From Halobacillus massiliensis (lineage in GTDB: Bacteria > Bacillota > Bacilli > Bacillales > Halobacillaceae): a DNA stretch of 64,000 bases. Both the position numbers and the translations under genes were made by a program. The stretch spans positions 3,607,213-3,671,212 of the forward strand of contig NZ_LT800499.1 of the NCBI RefSeq assembly GCF_900166625.1. Direction: 5' to 3'. Of the stretch, positions 43,315 through 52,196 are shown one piece after another (position 1 is the stretch's first letter; every line of letters starts with the position of its first letter). The notes under the pieces were generated by a model. That model saw nothing but the letters and a program-made list of their open reading frames with translations. It did not search any database and was not told where the DNA came from.

Positions 43315-44480
43315 AGGCTTTAATCGTTGATGACGAAGTAAATGTACGTGATGTCCTCCGCTATTTAGGACAATGGGAAAAGCATGGCATTACTGAGATT
43401 TTCGAAGCAGACAATGGGAAAGAAGCCCAGAAAATTATTAATGAAGTAAAGCCCGAGCTGATTTTTACGGATATTAAAATGCCGGAAATGAGTGGTATGG
43501 AATTCATTGAGTGGCTGGATTCAAAGAATTATGTAGGAAAAGTAATTTTTATTACCGGCTATAATGATTATTCACTTATGCGCCAGGCCATAAAGTACAG
43601 CAGCTTCGACTATCTTTTAAAACCAATTGAGCCGGAATTTTTCAATAAGACATTAGCTGAAGCAGTAGAAAGCTGGAAAACAGATCAAAAATCTCCTAAC
43701 TTCAATGAATCAATTGAAGAAGATTTTAAGAAACTGAGAATCGATCAAATCATAACATCCGCCTGTATGGGAGAGCCGTTTGAACCTGTTGACATACTCT
43801 CCTATCTGCCAGCCTCAGATCAGTACGAACTATCCTTAATATCATTTTATCAGATGCATCATCCCGAGCCATATATTGAGAATTTATCAAAGAGACTCTT
43901 TGATCAGAAAATTGGAAATGTATTTTCTCTTAAAAACGGAAGGAATTTATGTCTTGTGATTACTATAACTGGAGAAAGCCTTACAGCGGAACAGTGGATG
44001 AGCCAGGAGATTGACTTACCTGTTCGGCTTGTAAGCGGGAGAGCATTCACTTCTTTAAAACAACTCGCACGTCATTATCAAGCTTTACAGACAGCCTTAG
44101 ACAATAATGATTATCGTTCCATCCACAGACTTAATGAATTAGATGCCGCCCGCCGTAACCAGGATATTGTTGCCTATGTCGATGACTATTACATGGAGGA
44201 ATTAAGCCTGGAGAAGCTATCGAACTTGTTTTTCTTCAGTCGTGAACACATCTCAAGGAAATTCAAAGAAGAAACAGGACTGCCTTTGTCCAAATATGTG
44301 ACGAAGCTTAAAATCGATCAGGCAAGGAAATGGCTTAAAGAGACTGAAGAAAGTATCTACTCGATTTCTTTAATGCTCGGTTATCAGGATGAGAAATATT
44401 TTTCCAAACTATTTAAAAAAGAAACGGGTACCACGCCTTCTGAATTCAGAGCACAATTCGTCAATGGATCAAAGGAGTGA
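43311..44480 (+). CDS. YesN-family response regulator (receiver plus AraC-type DNA-binding domain)
   Basis: 389 residues. The receiver domain is 1-120, with phospho-acceptor D54 in FTDIKMPEMSG. A middle region without clear family spans about 130-275. The C-terminal AraC/XylS helix-turn-helix pair spans about 283-385 (LSNLFFFSREHISRKFKEETG and SLMLGYQDEKYFSKLFKKETG in two parts). It is coupled by overlap to the kinase gene. AraC-type output normally activates sugar genes; the levansucrase and levanase genes downstream are natural targets, by inference. Confidence 0.92.
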   Translation: MKALIVDDEVNVRDVLRYLGQWEKHGITEIFEADNGKEAQKIINEVKPELIFTDIKMPEMSGMEFIEWLDSKNYVGKVIFITGYNDYSLMRQAIKYSSFDYLLKPIEPEFFNKTLAEAVESWKTDQKSPNFNESIEEDFKKLRIDQIITSACMGEPFEPVDILSYLPASDQYELSLISFYQMHHPEPYIENLSKRLFDQKIGNVFSLKNGRNLCLVITITGESLTAEQWMSQEIDLPVRLVSGRAFTSLKQLARHYQALQTALDNNDYRSIHRLNELDAARRNQDIVAYVDDYYMEELSLEKLSNLFFFSREHISRKFKEETGLPLSKYVTKLKIDQARKWLKETEESIYSISLMLGYQDEKYFSKLFKKETGTTPSEFRAQFVNGSKE

Positions 44481-44484
44481 GAAA

Positions 44485-45747
44485 GTGATCAAAAAGCTAT
44501 CAGTCCTATGTTTAGTTGGTACTCTAGGCCTTATCGGATGCCAGAAAACCATTGACATTGATGAGCCGCCGGAAGCCGAGTCATCAGTAACCTTAGAAAT
44601 TCGGAATCCAAAAGTAGAAATTGCTTCACAGTTTGAAGAAATGGTCCAGGCTTATGAAAAGGAAAACCCGCACGTCAATATAGAGGTTCATACCGTCGGG
44701 GGTGCCATGGATGATTTCTCAGATTTAAAAGCACAAATGGCTGCAGGCAATGGACCAGACATTTTCACTAATCCCGGATATGAAAGTGCAAAACTCTGGA
44801 AGAATTATTTAGAAGATTTATCTGACCAACCGTGGGTGAATGAAGCTTATGAAGAGTCATTAATCCCTATGAAATTTGAAGATCAACTCTTCGGAATGCC
44901 GATGAACCTAGAAGGATATGGTTTCATCTACAATAAAGATTTATTTGAACAGGCAGGTATTGAGTCACTGCCTTCAACACTTAATGATTTAGAAGCAGCT
45001 GCAGAAAAGCTGCAGAAGGCTGGTATTACTCCGTTTGCTACGGGCTACTATGAAGAATGGAAGCTGGGGGATCACCTCATGAATATTGCTTTTGCCCAGC
45101 AGCAGGACACCGAGTCTTTTATTCAAGGGTTAAATGAAGGTACATCCTCTATTACCCGAAACCAAAAATTTGAAGAACTTCTTAACTTACTTGATGTCAC
45201 TTTAAAATATGGAAGTAAAGATCCCCTCGCAATGGACTACCAGATGGAAGTCCAAACATTTGCTGCGGGGGAGGCAGCTATGATTCTTCAAGGAAACTGG
45301 ATTCAGCCAATGATAGATGAGCGCTCTCCTAATTTGAATATCGGAATAATGCCCATTCCAATTACGAATCAAACATCGAATAGTTCTTTAATTGTCAACA
45401 CACCGAATTATTGGGTGGTGAATAAACAAACAACTTCTACAAAGAAAAAAGAAGCCAAGAGATTTTTAAACTGGATGGTTTCAACTGAGCAGGGACAGCG
45501 CTATATGACAAAACATCTTAAGTTTATTCCTGCCTTCCCCACCATAGCAAACAATCAATCGGGTCCACTGGCGGAGCAGACTCTAACCTATTATAAACAA
45601 GGACGGACAATGTCCTCTAACTGGTTTGATTTTCCTGTAGGTGTTCGTCAGGAATTTGGCTCATCCACACAGCAGTATATTAAAAAGGAACTTACCCGTG
45701 ATCAATTACTTCAAAACTATCAAAAGTCCTGGGAAGAGGCTAAATAG
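44485..45747 (+). CDS. Orphan sugar-binding lipoprotein linked to the two-component system
   Basis: Family 1 solute-binding protein, 420 residues from the chosen GTG, which has AAAGGAG 7 nt upstream; a longer in-frame start lies inside the response-regulator gene. The lipobox LIGC anchors it at C19. Body segments include MAAGNGPDIFTNPGY and GYGFIYNKDLFEQAGIE. No permease or ATPase genes are nearby; instead it follows YesM and YesN with a 4-bp gap. It may therefore serve as the signal receptor for the kinase, as described for XylFII with LytS in Clostridium, or may dock with a distant importer. Confidence 0.87.
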   Translation: MIKKLSVLCLVGTLGLIGCQKTIDIDEPPEAESSVTLEIRNPKVEIASQFEEMVQAYEKENPHVNIEVHTVGGAMDDFSDLKAQMAAGNGPDIFTNPGYESAKLWKNYLEDLSDQPWVNEAYEESLIPMKFEDQLFGMPMNLEGYGFIYNKDLFEQAGIESLPSTLNDLEAAAEKLQKAGITPFATGYYEEWKLGDHLMNIAFAQQQDTESFIQGLNEGTSSITRNQKFEELLNLLDVTLKYGSKDPLAMDYQMEVQTFAAGEAAMILQGNWIQPMIDERSPNLNIGIMPIPITNQTSNSSLIVNTPNYWVVNKQTTSTKKKEAKRFLNWMVSTEQGQRYMTKHLKFIPAFPTIANNQSGPLAEQTLTYYKQGRTMSSNWFDFPVGVRQEFGSSTQQYIKKELTRDQLLQNYQKSWEEAK

Positions 45748-45869
45748 GCCTTTGACTGGGACTTTTTTCTCTTTAAAATAGATACATTTTGGAAACCATT
45801 TTCCTATATATCAAAATAGGACGAAATATGAATCAATATCCTCCATATTCAATACTAAGCTTCCTCCCC

Positions 45870-45875
45870 TATAAT
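45870..45875 (+). promoter_or_regulatory. sacB -10 box with poor -35 (probable activated promoter)
   Basis: A perfect TATAAT with only ATTCAA 17 bp upstream at the -35 position. Such a promoter often depends on an activator, which would suit the AraC-type YesN regulator. No SacY-type antiterminator target was seen in the 183-bp leader region. Confidence 0.5.
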
Positions 45876-45892
45876 TTAAATTGTCTTAATAA

Positions 45893-45906
45893 GGAATGGC
45901 CATTCC
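45893..45906. promoter_or_regulatory. Perfect 14-bp palindrome in the sacB leader
   Basis: GGAATGGCCATTCC lies about 10-23 bp downstream of the expected start site and 24 bp before the ATG. It could be an operator or fold into an mRNA hairpin close to the ribosome site. Confidence 0.5.
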
Positions 45907-45930
45907 ATAACAAATACTGGAGGAGAAACA

Positions 45931-47391
45931 ATGAACTTTAAAAGACTGGCTAAAACAGCAACATTGATAACGCTTGGGACTGCCATTTTGGCAGGTGACG
46001 GCTTAAGTGCTCATGCAGCACCTAAGGATCATAAAGAGGATTACGGCATTTCTCATATTACTCGTTCTGATATGAAAGATATGATTAAACAGCACGGTGA
46101 CACAGATTTTACAGTACCTCAATTTGATGCAGCTGGAATCGAAAACATCCCTGCAGCTGTTAAAAAAGATGAGAATGGAAATGAGATAAAAATGGACGTA
46201 TGGGATACCTGGCCACTCCAGAACGCAGATGGAACAGTAGCAGAATATAAAGGCTACCATATTCTGTTTGGATTAGCAGGAGATCCTAAAAACCCTAATG
46301 ACACTTTTATTTATTTGTTCTATAAGGAAGCTGACGAAAAGTCAATCGATGACTGGAAACTGGCCGGACGTGTATTCGATGATGAAGATAAATATAAAGC
46401 CAACGATAAATACTTAAAAGATCAATCTGAAGAATGGTCGGGTTCCGCAACCCTTACATCCGATAAAGAAGTTCGCTTATTCTATACAAACCGGACTGAA
46501 TTTAATGAAGACAAAGAGCTTTTTGGTAAACAAACACTGACAACCGCACAAGTTAATGTTTCTGAGCCAAAAGACGGAACGTTGAAAGTAGACGGAGTTG
46601 AAGATCATAAATCTATTTTTGAAGGCGGAGATGGTTCTGTCTATCAAAACGTTAACCAGGCTTTTGGAAACGGAGAGATCAACTGGAAGGAAAATCATAC
46701 ATTCAGAGACCCTCATTACATTGAAGAAGACGGCAAAAAATACTTAGTATTTGAAGCGAATACGGGAACTGAATTTGGATACTCCGGTGAAGACTCCCTT
46801 TACAATCAGGCATACTACAGCAATAGCAAAAAGTTCTTCAAAGATGAAAAAGCTAAGCTTTTAAACAGTGATAAGAAAGAATATGCTGAGCTTGCAAATG
46901 GAGCGATTGGTATCATCGAAATCAATGATGACTATACTCTTAAAAAAGTGATGGATCCTCTCCTTGCATCTAATACGGTTACGGATGAAATTGAGCGTCC
47001 AAACATCTTTAAAAAGGACGGTAAATGGTACCTATTCACTAGCGCCCGTGGATCCAAGATGACAATTGACGGTATTGATGATGAAGATATTTATATGCTT
47101 GGTTACGTGTCAAATTCCTTAACTGGCGAGTTTAAGCCAATGAACAAGACAGGAATCGTTCTGCACCATGACCTTGATCCATATGATGTAACTTGGAACT
47201 ATGCCCACTATGTAATTCCTCAGGAAGGCAGCGATGAGGCTGTAGTTACAAGCTACATGACAAACAGAGGGTATTTTGATGATCATAAGTCTACATTTGC
47301 CCCAAGCTTTAAGCTTGAGCTGAACAATAAAAAATCTTCTGTTGTAGAAGACAGCATCCTGGAGCAAGGCCAGATTGTTGACGAAAAATAA
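45931..47391 (+). CDS. sacB: Levansucrase (GH68)
   Basis: 486-residue secreted fructosyltransferase that splits sucrose and polymerises fructose into levan. The signal peptide ends near residue 29-30 (AHA-A). GH68 catalytic residues are intact: nucleophile D92 in VWDTWPLQ, D260 in FRDP and acid/base E355 in DEIERP, matching D86, D247 and E342 of the B. subtilis enzyme. The mature protein is rich in Asp and Glu, as expected for a salt-adapted secreted enzyme. GGAGGAG precedes the ATG. It is followed by the levanase-type gene, the same order as sacB-levB in B. subtilis. Confidence 0.96.
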   Translation: MNFKRLAKTATLITLGTAILAGDGLSAHAAPKDHKEDYGISHITRSDMKDMIKQHGDTDFTVPQFDAAGIENIPAAVKKDENGNEIKMDVWDTWPLQNADGTVAEYKGYHILFGLAGDPKNPNDTFIYLFYKEADEKSIDDWKLAGRVFDDEDKYKANDKYLKDQSEEWSGSATLTSDKEVRLFYTNRTEFNEDKELFGKQTLTTAQVNVSEPKDGTLKVDGVEDHKSIFEGGDGSVYQNVNQAFGNGEINWKENHTFRDPHYIEEDGKKYLVFEANTGTEFGYSGEDSLYNQAYYSNSKKFFKDEKAKLLNSDKKEYAELANGAIGIIEINDDYTLKKVMDPLLASNTVTDEIERPNIFKKDGKWYLFTSARGSKMTIDGIDDEDIYMLGYVSNSLTGEFKPMNKTGIVLHHDLDPYDVTWNYAHYVIPQEGSDEAVVTSYMTNRGYFDDHKSTFAPSFKLELNNKKSSVVEDSILEQGQIVDEK

Positions 47392-47400
47392 AACATAAAG

Positions 47401-47425
47401 AGAAAATGCCGGTCTGGCATTTTCT
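47401..47425 (+). terminator. Intercistronic terminator between sacB and levB
   Basis: 10-bp stem (47401-47410 with 47416-47425) followed by TTTT. It leaves levB dependent on read-through or a weak own promoter and probably sets a high SacB:LevB ratio. Confidence 0.8.
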
Positions 47426-47455
47426 TTTTCATTATTTAAAAGTGGTGAATCTTCT

Positions 47456-49030
47456 ATGAGTAATACAGCTAAGAAGTGGGGATCAGTCTTTCTTCTATTC
47501 TTCAGTCTATTTATCCTATATACTATTTTCTCAGACCACACGGACGATAAAGAGGAAGAGCCTAAAGAAGAAGAATCCTATCGGGCAGATTACCATTTCA
47601 CAACGCCTGAACACTGGAAAAATGACCCGCAGAAACCGATCTATTTAGATGGAAAGTATCACTATTACTATCTTTATAATGGAGACTATCCAGACGGAAA
47701 CGGAACTGAATGGCGCCATGCGACTTCCAAGGACCTCTTACACTGGAAAGATAAAGGAATTGCTATACCTAAGTACACAAATGAAAACGGTGATCCATGG
47801 TCAGGCTCTGTCGTTGTAGATCACAATAACACAGCAGGCTTTGGAAAAGATGCCGTGATCGCCATTGTCACCCAGCCATCCTCTGACGGTCAGCAGGAGC
47901 AATACCTTTGGTACAGTACAGATAAAGGACAAACTTTTTCCTCTTACAGTGACGAGCCGATTATGAGCAACCCGGGTGTTGATGACTTTAGAGATCCTAA
48001 AATTATTTGGGACGAAAACTCCAATAAATGGGTAATGCTAATGGCTGAAGGAACGAAGATTGGTTTTTATGAATCTGAAAACCTAAAAGACTGGGAGTAT
48101 ACTAGTGAATTTCAGACGGAAGGAATTGGACTTCTGGAATGTCCAGATCTATATATGATGCGGGCAGACGACGGATCGCTGAAGTGGATCCTTGGAGCGA
48201 GTGCCAACGGAAAATCAACCGGAAAGCCAAACACCTATGCGTACTGGACTGGAGAGTATAATGGAAAAGAATTTATTGCAGACGAAGAGGAGCCTCAATG
48301 GCTCGATTATGGATTTGACTGGTATGGCGGTGTGACCTTCCCGGATGGTGAAGCAGAAGATAAGCTTAGCAAACGGTATGCCATTGCCTGGATGAATAAT
48401 TGGGATTATGCAGACAACACCCCTACAATGGACGAAGGATTTAATGGGGTGGATTCGATTGTCCGTACAATAGAATTACAGAAGCAAGAAAACGATTCAT
48501 ATTCCCTCCTCTCACAGCCAGTCGACACACTAAATGAACTCACGAAGTCAGAGGACTTTTATGAAAAAATTGAAGTAGACAGCAAAAAAACGTTAGAGGC
48601 TCAGGGTACATCCTATCAGTTTGAAGCTGATATCTCATGGGAAGAGGCTAAGAACATAGGTATACGAGTTCGTGAATCAGAAGATCAGTCTCGAAGCTTA
48701 GTTACAGGCATTACTTCTGAAGGCGGCTACTCTTACGTTAATCGTGAAGAAACCGGTCAACCTGACGACAACGGAGAATGGATAGAAAGCCGTGCTCCTT
48801 TTGACAGCAGTCAGAAGAAGGTTCATTTAAAAGTTTTAGTAGATAAAACAAGTATTGAAGTATTTATTAATGATGGAAGAGTGACACACACAAATCGAGT
48901 CTTTCCCCCATTAGAAGACGAAGGAATAACCCTTTTTTCTGAAGGTGGTTCCGCTGTATTTGAAAATGTGAAGATTAAGCACTATCGATCCATTCATGAT
49001 GAGAAAACTACCGAAGAGGCTCCCTTTTAA
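47456..49030 (+). CDS. levB: Membrane-anchored or secreted GH32 endolevanase-type fructanase
   Basis: 524-residue GH32 enzyme. The catalytic motifs are a variant WKNDPQ at 54-59 (D57) instead of WMNDPNG, FRDP at 178-181 (D180) and LECPD with E228; the variant first motif is typical of LevB-type endolevanases. The N-terminal hydrophobic segment (9-25) lacks a clear cleavage site and is followed by a highly charged linker (26-42), so it may stay membrane-anchored. GGTGA is a weak ribosome site. With SacB it would cut levan to oligosaccharides for import. Confidence 0.91.
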   Translation: MSNTAKKWGSVFLLFFSLFILYTIFSDHTDDKEEEPKEEESYRADYHFTTPEHWKNDPQKPIYLDGKYHYYYLYNGDYPDGNGTEWRHATSKDLLHWKDKGIAIPKYTNENGDPWSGSVVVDHNNTAGFGKDAVIAIVTQPSSDGQQEQYLWYSTDKGQTFSSYSDEPIMSNPGVDDFRDPKIIWDENSNKWVMLMAEGTKIGFYESENLKDWEYTSEFQTEGIGLLECPDLYMMRADDGSLKWILGASANGKSTGKPNTYAYWTGEYNGKEFIADEEEPQWLDYGFDWYGGVTFPDGEAEDKLSKRYAIAWMNNWDYADNTPTMDEGFNGVDSIVRTIELQKQENDSYSLLSQPVDTLNELTKSEDFYEKIEVDSKKTLEAQGTSYQFEADISWEEAKNIGIRVRESEDQSRSLVTGITSEGGYSYVNREETGQPDDNGEWIESRAPFDSSQKKVHLKVLVDKTSIEVFINDGRVTHTNRVFPPLEDEGITLFSEGGSAVFENVKIKHYRSIHDEKTTEEAPF

Positions 49031-49047
49031 AAGGGGGGCCTCTTTAA
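49013..49047 (+). terminator. Terminator after levB
   Basis: Hairpin with outer AAGAGGC/GCCTCTT and inner CCC/GGG pairing, followed by a T-run; the 5' arm overlaps the last codons of levB. Confidence 0.75.
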
Positions 49048-49119
49048 TAATTTCTCTAAAGAACATAAACCGGATTCCCGAGTGAATAGAACTCTTTTCT
49101 CCGCTACTCCTGTGCTGAA

Positions 49120-49779
49120 CTATATCTCTTGAAGGAGCTGCAGTGTCGCAGGGCCGGCTGATAGACAAAAATCAATCTCACTTTTTGATACTTTCTCTGC
49201 AAGAGCTACTTTATTTGTAATGCCCTCCATCACTTTCATTCCGCGATTTACCTCACTGCCGATCAGTCTTTTTTGTAAAAGCAGATCAGCCATTTCAGAA
49301 ATAGGGATATTAGCAGTTTCAAGGTTTAAAGTAGATGAGGCGATACGCTTTAGCTCTTTCTCCAGCAAATACCGTATTTCCAACAGACTTGCTATCTCTT
49401 TATTAATATTATTTACGGTTTTAGCTTTCATAGTTTTTGGAGAGGAAACGATTGATTCCTTCAGCTTTCTGAGGTGTTCATCGCTTAATTCATTTGAAAA
49501 GTAAAGGTTGTTGGAATTCGTATTATTAATCAGTAACTTAATTTCATTTAAGCCTGTCTCTATCTGCTCTTCCAGCTCTTTTTTAAATGAAAGACCGAAT
49601 AGGCTCATTTCTGCAAAAAAGGGCTGGAAGGCAAGGACAATAAACAGAGCGAAAATTAAATAATCGAAGGGCTGTGCATTATCTGAAGCCAGCGAATCGA
49701 ACCTGAAGATTAAAAGAATCAAAGAATTGATTAATAAGCATCCCCACCAGATCATTTTAAATCTCGGATTCATTTTCAC
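49120..49779 (-). CDS. Uncharacterised two-segment membrane protein
   Basis: 219 residues. Two hydrophobic segments (about 9-26 and 39-62) are followed by a long, helical, charged cytoplasmic domain (65-219) with probable coiled coil. No catalytic motif was recognised. The start is a GTG or the ATG two codons later, behind GGAGAAAGG. It follows a terminator and stands alone. Confidence 0.7.
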   Translation of the reverse strand: MKMNPRFKMIWWGCLLINSLILLIFRFDSLASDNAQPFDYLIFALFIVLAFQPFFAEMSLFGLSFKKELEEQIETGLNEIKLLINNTNSNNLYFSNELSDEHLRKLKESIVSSPKTMKAKTVNNINKEIASLLEIRYLLEKELKRIASSTLNLETANIPISEMADLLLQKRLIGSEVNRGMKVMEGITNKVALAEKVSKSEIDFCLSAGPATLQLLQEI

Positions 49780-49844
49780 AGGCCTTTCTCCTTTAAAAAA
49801 CGTTTTAAATACTAATTTCTATATCTTTCAAAATTCCCCTTCTA

Positions 49845-49876
49845 AAAAAAGACGATCCATTTGAGATCGTCTTCCT
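49845..49876 (-). terminator. Terminator downstream of the DUF4396 gene
   Basis: AAGACGATC...GATCGTCTT stem (about 49850-49876) with a U-rich tract on the minus strand. It lies directly beyond the small broken frame at 49880-50050 and upstream of the two-segment membrane-protein gene. Confidence 0.78.
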
Positions 49877-49879
49877 AAG

Positions 49880-50050
49880 CTATCGATTAAGGCAAACGGT
49901 ACACTTTTCTTCGGTAAGATTCTTCAGGCTAAACTCTTCCGGGATCTCACTCTGTTCTTCTCTCTGAGGGAGTCTTTCCCTGTTATCTGGGAAGTAGGTC
50001 CCGTTTACCTAATCTAGAGAGACGGGCCTGGGGAAACAGCTCGCTTTCAT
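49880..50050 (-). pseudogene. Possible small coding remnant with an in-frame TAG
   Basis: Reading leftward from an ATG at 50048-50050 gives 13 codons, a TAG at 50009-50011, then 42 more codons in the same frame ending CTVCLNR and a stop immediately before a terminator. The second part, starting VNGTYFPDNRERLPQ, has protein-like composition. There is no clear ribosome site, so this may instead be an untranslated leader or 3' UTR. Confidence 0.3.
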
Positions 50051-50073
50051 GGGCGAACGATGGAACAGGCTAT

Positions 50074-50730
50074 TTACATCGCTTCTTTAATTCCCTTTCT
50101 TACTAACCAGCTATTGGCTGGATAGCTTGTGATGAATCCTAAAATTAATGCGATCTGCATCATAAACCAAAACGATGGATCAGCAGGTGTCGGCGGATTA
50201 GTAAACAGGAGAAAATGAACGATGGCCATCCAGCCAAACATTCCTACTTCAAATGCGATAAGGGAAAGTGAATCAGCTTTAATTGAATCTTTAAAGTTCT
50301 CAAAAATCCCCTTATCTTTGTTCATCGGATAAATGGCAAAGAATTGAAATATAATTCCAAATAAATAGGCTAAAACAAACTCAACTGCAAAGTGTGCATA
50401 TATTGCTGCTCCTGCAATCGTAATGCCGGTAATCGCCACGATAGGAACCCCGATAATGTCCCCAAAAGCACATCCTGAAGAGCAGTGACTCGTTGACATA
50501 AAGTTCATGGCTGCCGTACCGCGGTTATCTTCGTTATCCAAGTTTTTTGCTTTAATTCTTCCCCATTTATAGTAAGCCCAAATATTAATAGGACCAAAGA
50601 AGAGGCTGTTGATCGGCCAGACTATATTCATCACAGCCATCATCTGAGGGTGTTTAATAACATCTGCTAAAACTACAATAAAACTTATAAATCCAATCCC
50701 TAAAGCTATCCACGAAATGATTTCCAACAT
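50074..50730 (-). CDS. DUF4396 membrane protein
   Basis: 218 residues from the ATG at 50728-50730, which has a near-perfect GGAGGTGATAGG directly upstream; longer frames lack one. It has about six membrane segments and a central cysteine/histidine motif STSHCSSGCAFGD near 84-96 that could bind a metal, as in DUF4396 proteins. The following segment reads GVPIVAITGITIAGAAIYAH. No function is known to me. It is transcribed leftward after egtB, 125 bp downstream of it. Confidence 0.85.
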   Translation of the reverse strand: MLEIISWIALGIGFISFIVVLADVIKHPQMMAVMNIVWPINSLFFGPINIWAYYKWGRIKAKNLDNEDNRGTAAMNFMSTSHCSSGCAFGDIIGVPIVAITGITIAGAAIYAHFAVEFVLAYLFGIIFQFFAIYPMNKDKGIFENFKDSIKADSLSLIAFEVGMFGWMAIVHFLLFTNPPTPADPSFWFMMQIALILGFITSYPANSWLVRKGIKEAM

Positions 50731-50855
50731 CCTATCACCTCCAGTAACATCTATAAATCCAATACCCCTCAACCGTATTTTAAAACATGAGATCTTTTTC
50801 AATAAAAAAGCCTCTAATAAATATTAGAGACTTTTCTCCGCTTCGGGTGATCTGC

Positions 50856-52112
50856 TTAACCATTATCAGCCAGTCTGAAACCGCTGAATGCCCACTTCAT
50901 TTGAGGGTAGAAAAAATTACGATAAGTCAGACGGATATGCGATTGGGGTGTTACACACGATCCGCCTCTTAATACCATCTGATTGGCCATAAATTTAGCA
51001 TTGTATTCTCCAAGAGATCCATCTAAAGGTTTGTTTCTTGGATAAGGAACATAGGGGCTCTGCGTCCACTCCCAGACTTCCCCAAATGCTTTATCATAAA
51101 GTTTATTATCATATTCTGATGTAGGATGAAGCTGATCACTTTCCATAAAATTTCCCTTTATAGACTCTTCTTTCATCGCATATTCCCATTCCTGCTCCGT
51201 AGGAAGACGCTTGCCGGCCCAGCGTGCATATGCATCGGCTTCATAAAAGCTGATGTGCACGACAGGTGCATTCATATCCAGTTTCTTCAACCCGGCTAAC
51301 GTGAAAACATACCACTCACTTCCCTGCTTTACCCAATATTGAGGGTGAGTCCATTTTTCTTCATTAACGAGCTGCCATCCGTCTGACAGCCAATATTCTG
51401 TGGTTTCATAACCTTTATCATTCATAAACTCTATAAATTCTCCGTTTGTGACAGGGCGGTTTGCCAGACGATAGGATTCAAGGTATGTTTTGTGACGCGG
51501 ATTCTCATTATCAAAAGCGAACCCTTCGCCGTCATGTCCGACTTCCACCAGTCCTCCGTTTATCTGATTGAATTTAAGTTCCGGCGCCTCTAATGACGGC
51601 TGATCTTCTTTAGCCTTAAAGACAGGAAATAAAGGATTAAACGAAAAGTTATATTTTAAGTCCATTAAAATTAATTCCTGATGCTGCTGCTCATGATTCA
51701 GCCCGATTTCCACCAGTTGGGATAAACTATCTTCATTTTCTATCTCATGTTCTGACATCAGGTTTTGCATATGTTTATCTACATGTTTTCGGTAATCCAA
51801 AGTTTCCTGGACTGTCGGACGGGTGATTAGACCACGATTTTTCTGTGGGTAAGGTTCTCCAACTGTTTCATAATAAGAGTTAAACAAATAGTTAAAAGAC
51901 GTATTAAAATGCTTATAATCAGGTAAATAACTTTCTAAAATAAACTTTTCAAAAAACCAGGTGGTATGGGCTAAATGCCACTTAACAGGACTCACATGAG
52001 TGTCAGCCTGAACGATAAAATCCTCAGTATTTAAGTTAGATACCAGTTTCTCTGAGTATTGTCTTACCGCAGAGTATTCTTTTAACATGTCCCTGTCAGC
52101 TGTTTGAATCAA
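50856..52112 (-). CDS. egtB: EgtB-like sulfoxide synthase (DinB-FGE fusion)
   Basis: 418 residues. The N-terminal DinB-like helical bundle (about 10-150) carries the iron ligands H49 in WHLAHT and H140 and H144 in GLNHEQQHQE. The formylglycine-generating-enzyme-like domain (about 185-415) includes ARWAGKRLPTEQEWEYA and VLRGGSC. EgtB joins hercynine to cysteine or gamma-glutamylcysteine in ergothioneine synthesis. No egtD (histidine methyltransferase) is present in the window, so the substrate may be imported or made elsewhere. The TTG start has AAAGGGG upstream. A betaine-type transporter gene, now disrupted, lies next to it. Confidence 0.88.
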   Translation of the reverse strand: MIQTADRDMLKEYSAVRQYSEKLVSNLNTEDFIVQADTHVSPVKWHLAHTTWFFEKFILESYLPDYKHFNTSFNYLFNSYYETVGEPYPQKNRGLITRPTVQETLDYRKHVDKHMQNLMSEHEIENEDSLSQLVEIGLNHEQQHQELILMDLKYNFSFNPLFPVFKAKEDQPSLEAPELKFNQINGGLVEVGHDGEGFAFDNENPRHKTYLESYRLANRPVTNGEFIEFMNDKGYETTEYWLSDGWQLVNEEKWTHPQYWVKQGSEWYVFTLAGLKKLDMNAPVVHISFYEADAYARWAGKRLPTEQEWEYAMKEESIKGNFMESDQLHPTSEYDNKLYDKAFGEVWEWTQSPYVPYPRNKPLDGSLGEYNAKFMANQMVLRGGSCVTPQSHIRLTYRNFFYPQMKWAFSGFRLADNG

Positions 52113-52196
52113 AATAACAATCCCCTTTCCTTTAATTGGATATACTTATACTTCCATTCCCAAACCACAATTCGTTCAATCTGCAACTTGATCTCA

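Noticed and set aside
45748-45930. SacY/SacT antiterminator target (RAT) upstream of sacB
   Set aside because: No RAT-like sequence overlapping a terminator was found in the leader.
47119-47541. 140-codon minus-strand frame across the sacB-levB junction
   Set aside because: It overlaps two well-supported genes and a terminator on the other strand.
49860-50073. Known riboswitch classes (TPP, FMN, cobalamin, lysine, glycine, c-di-GMP, T-box) on either strand
   Set aside because: None of their conserved core sequences could be found, so only an unclassified element is noted.
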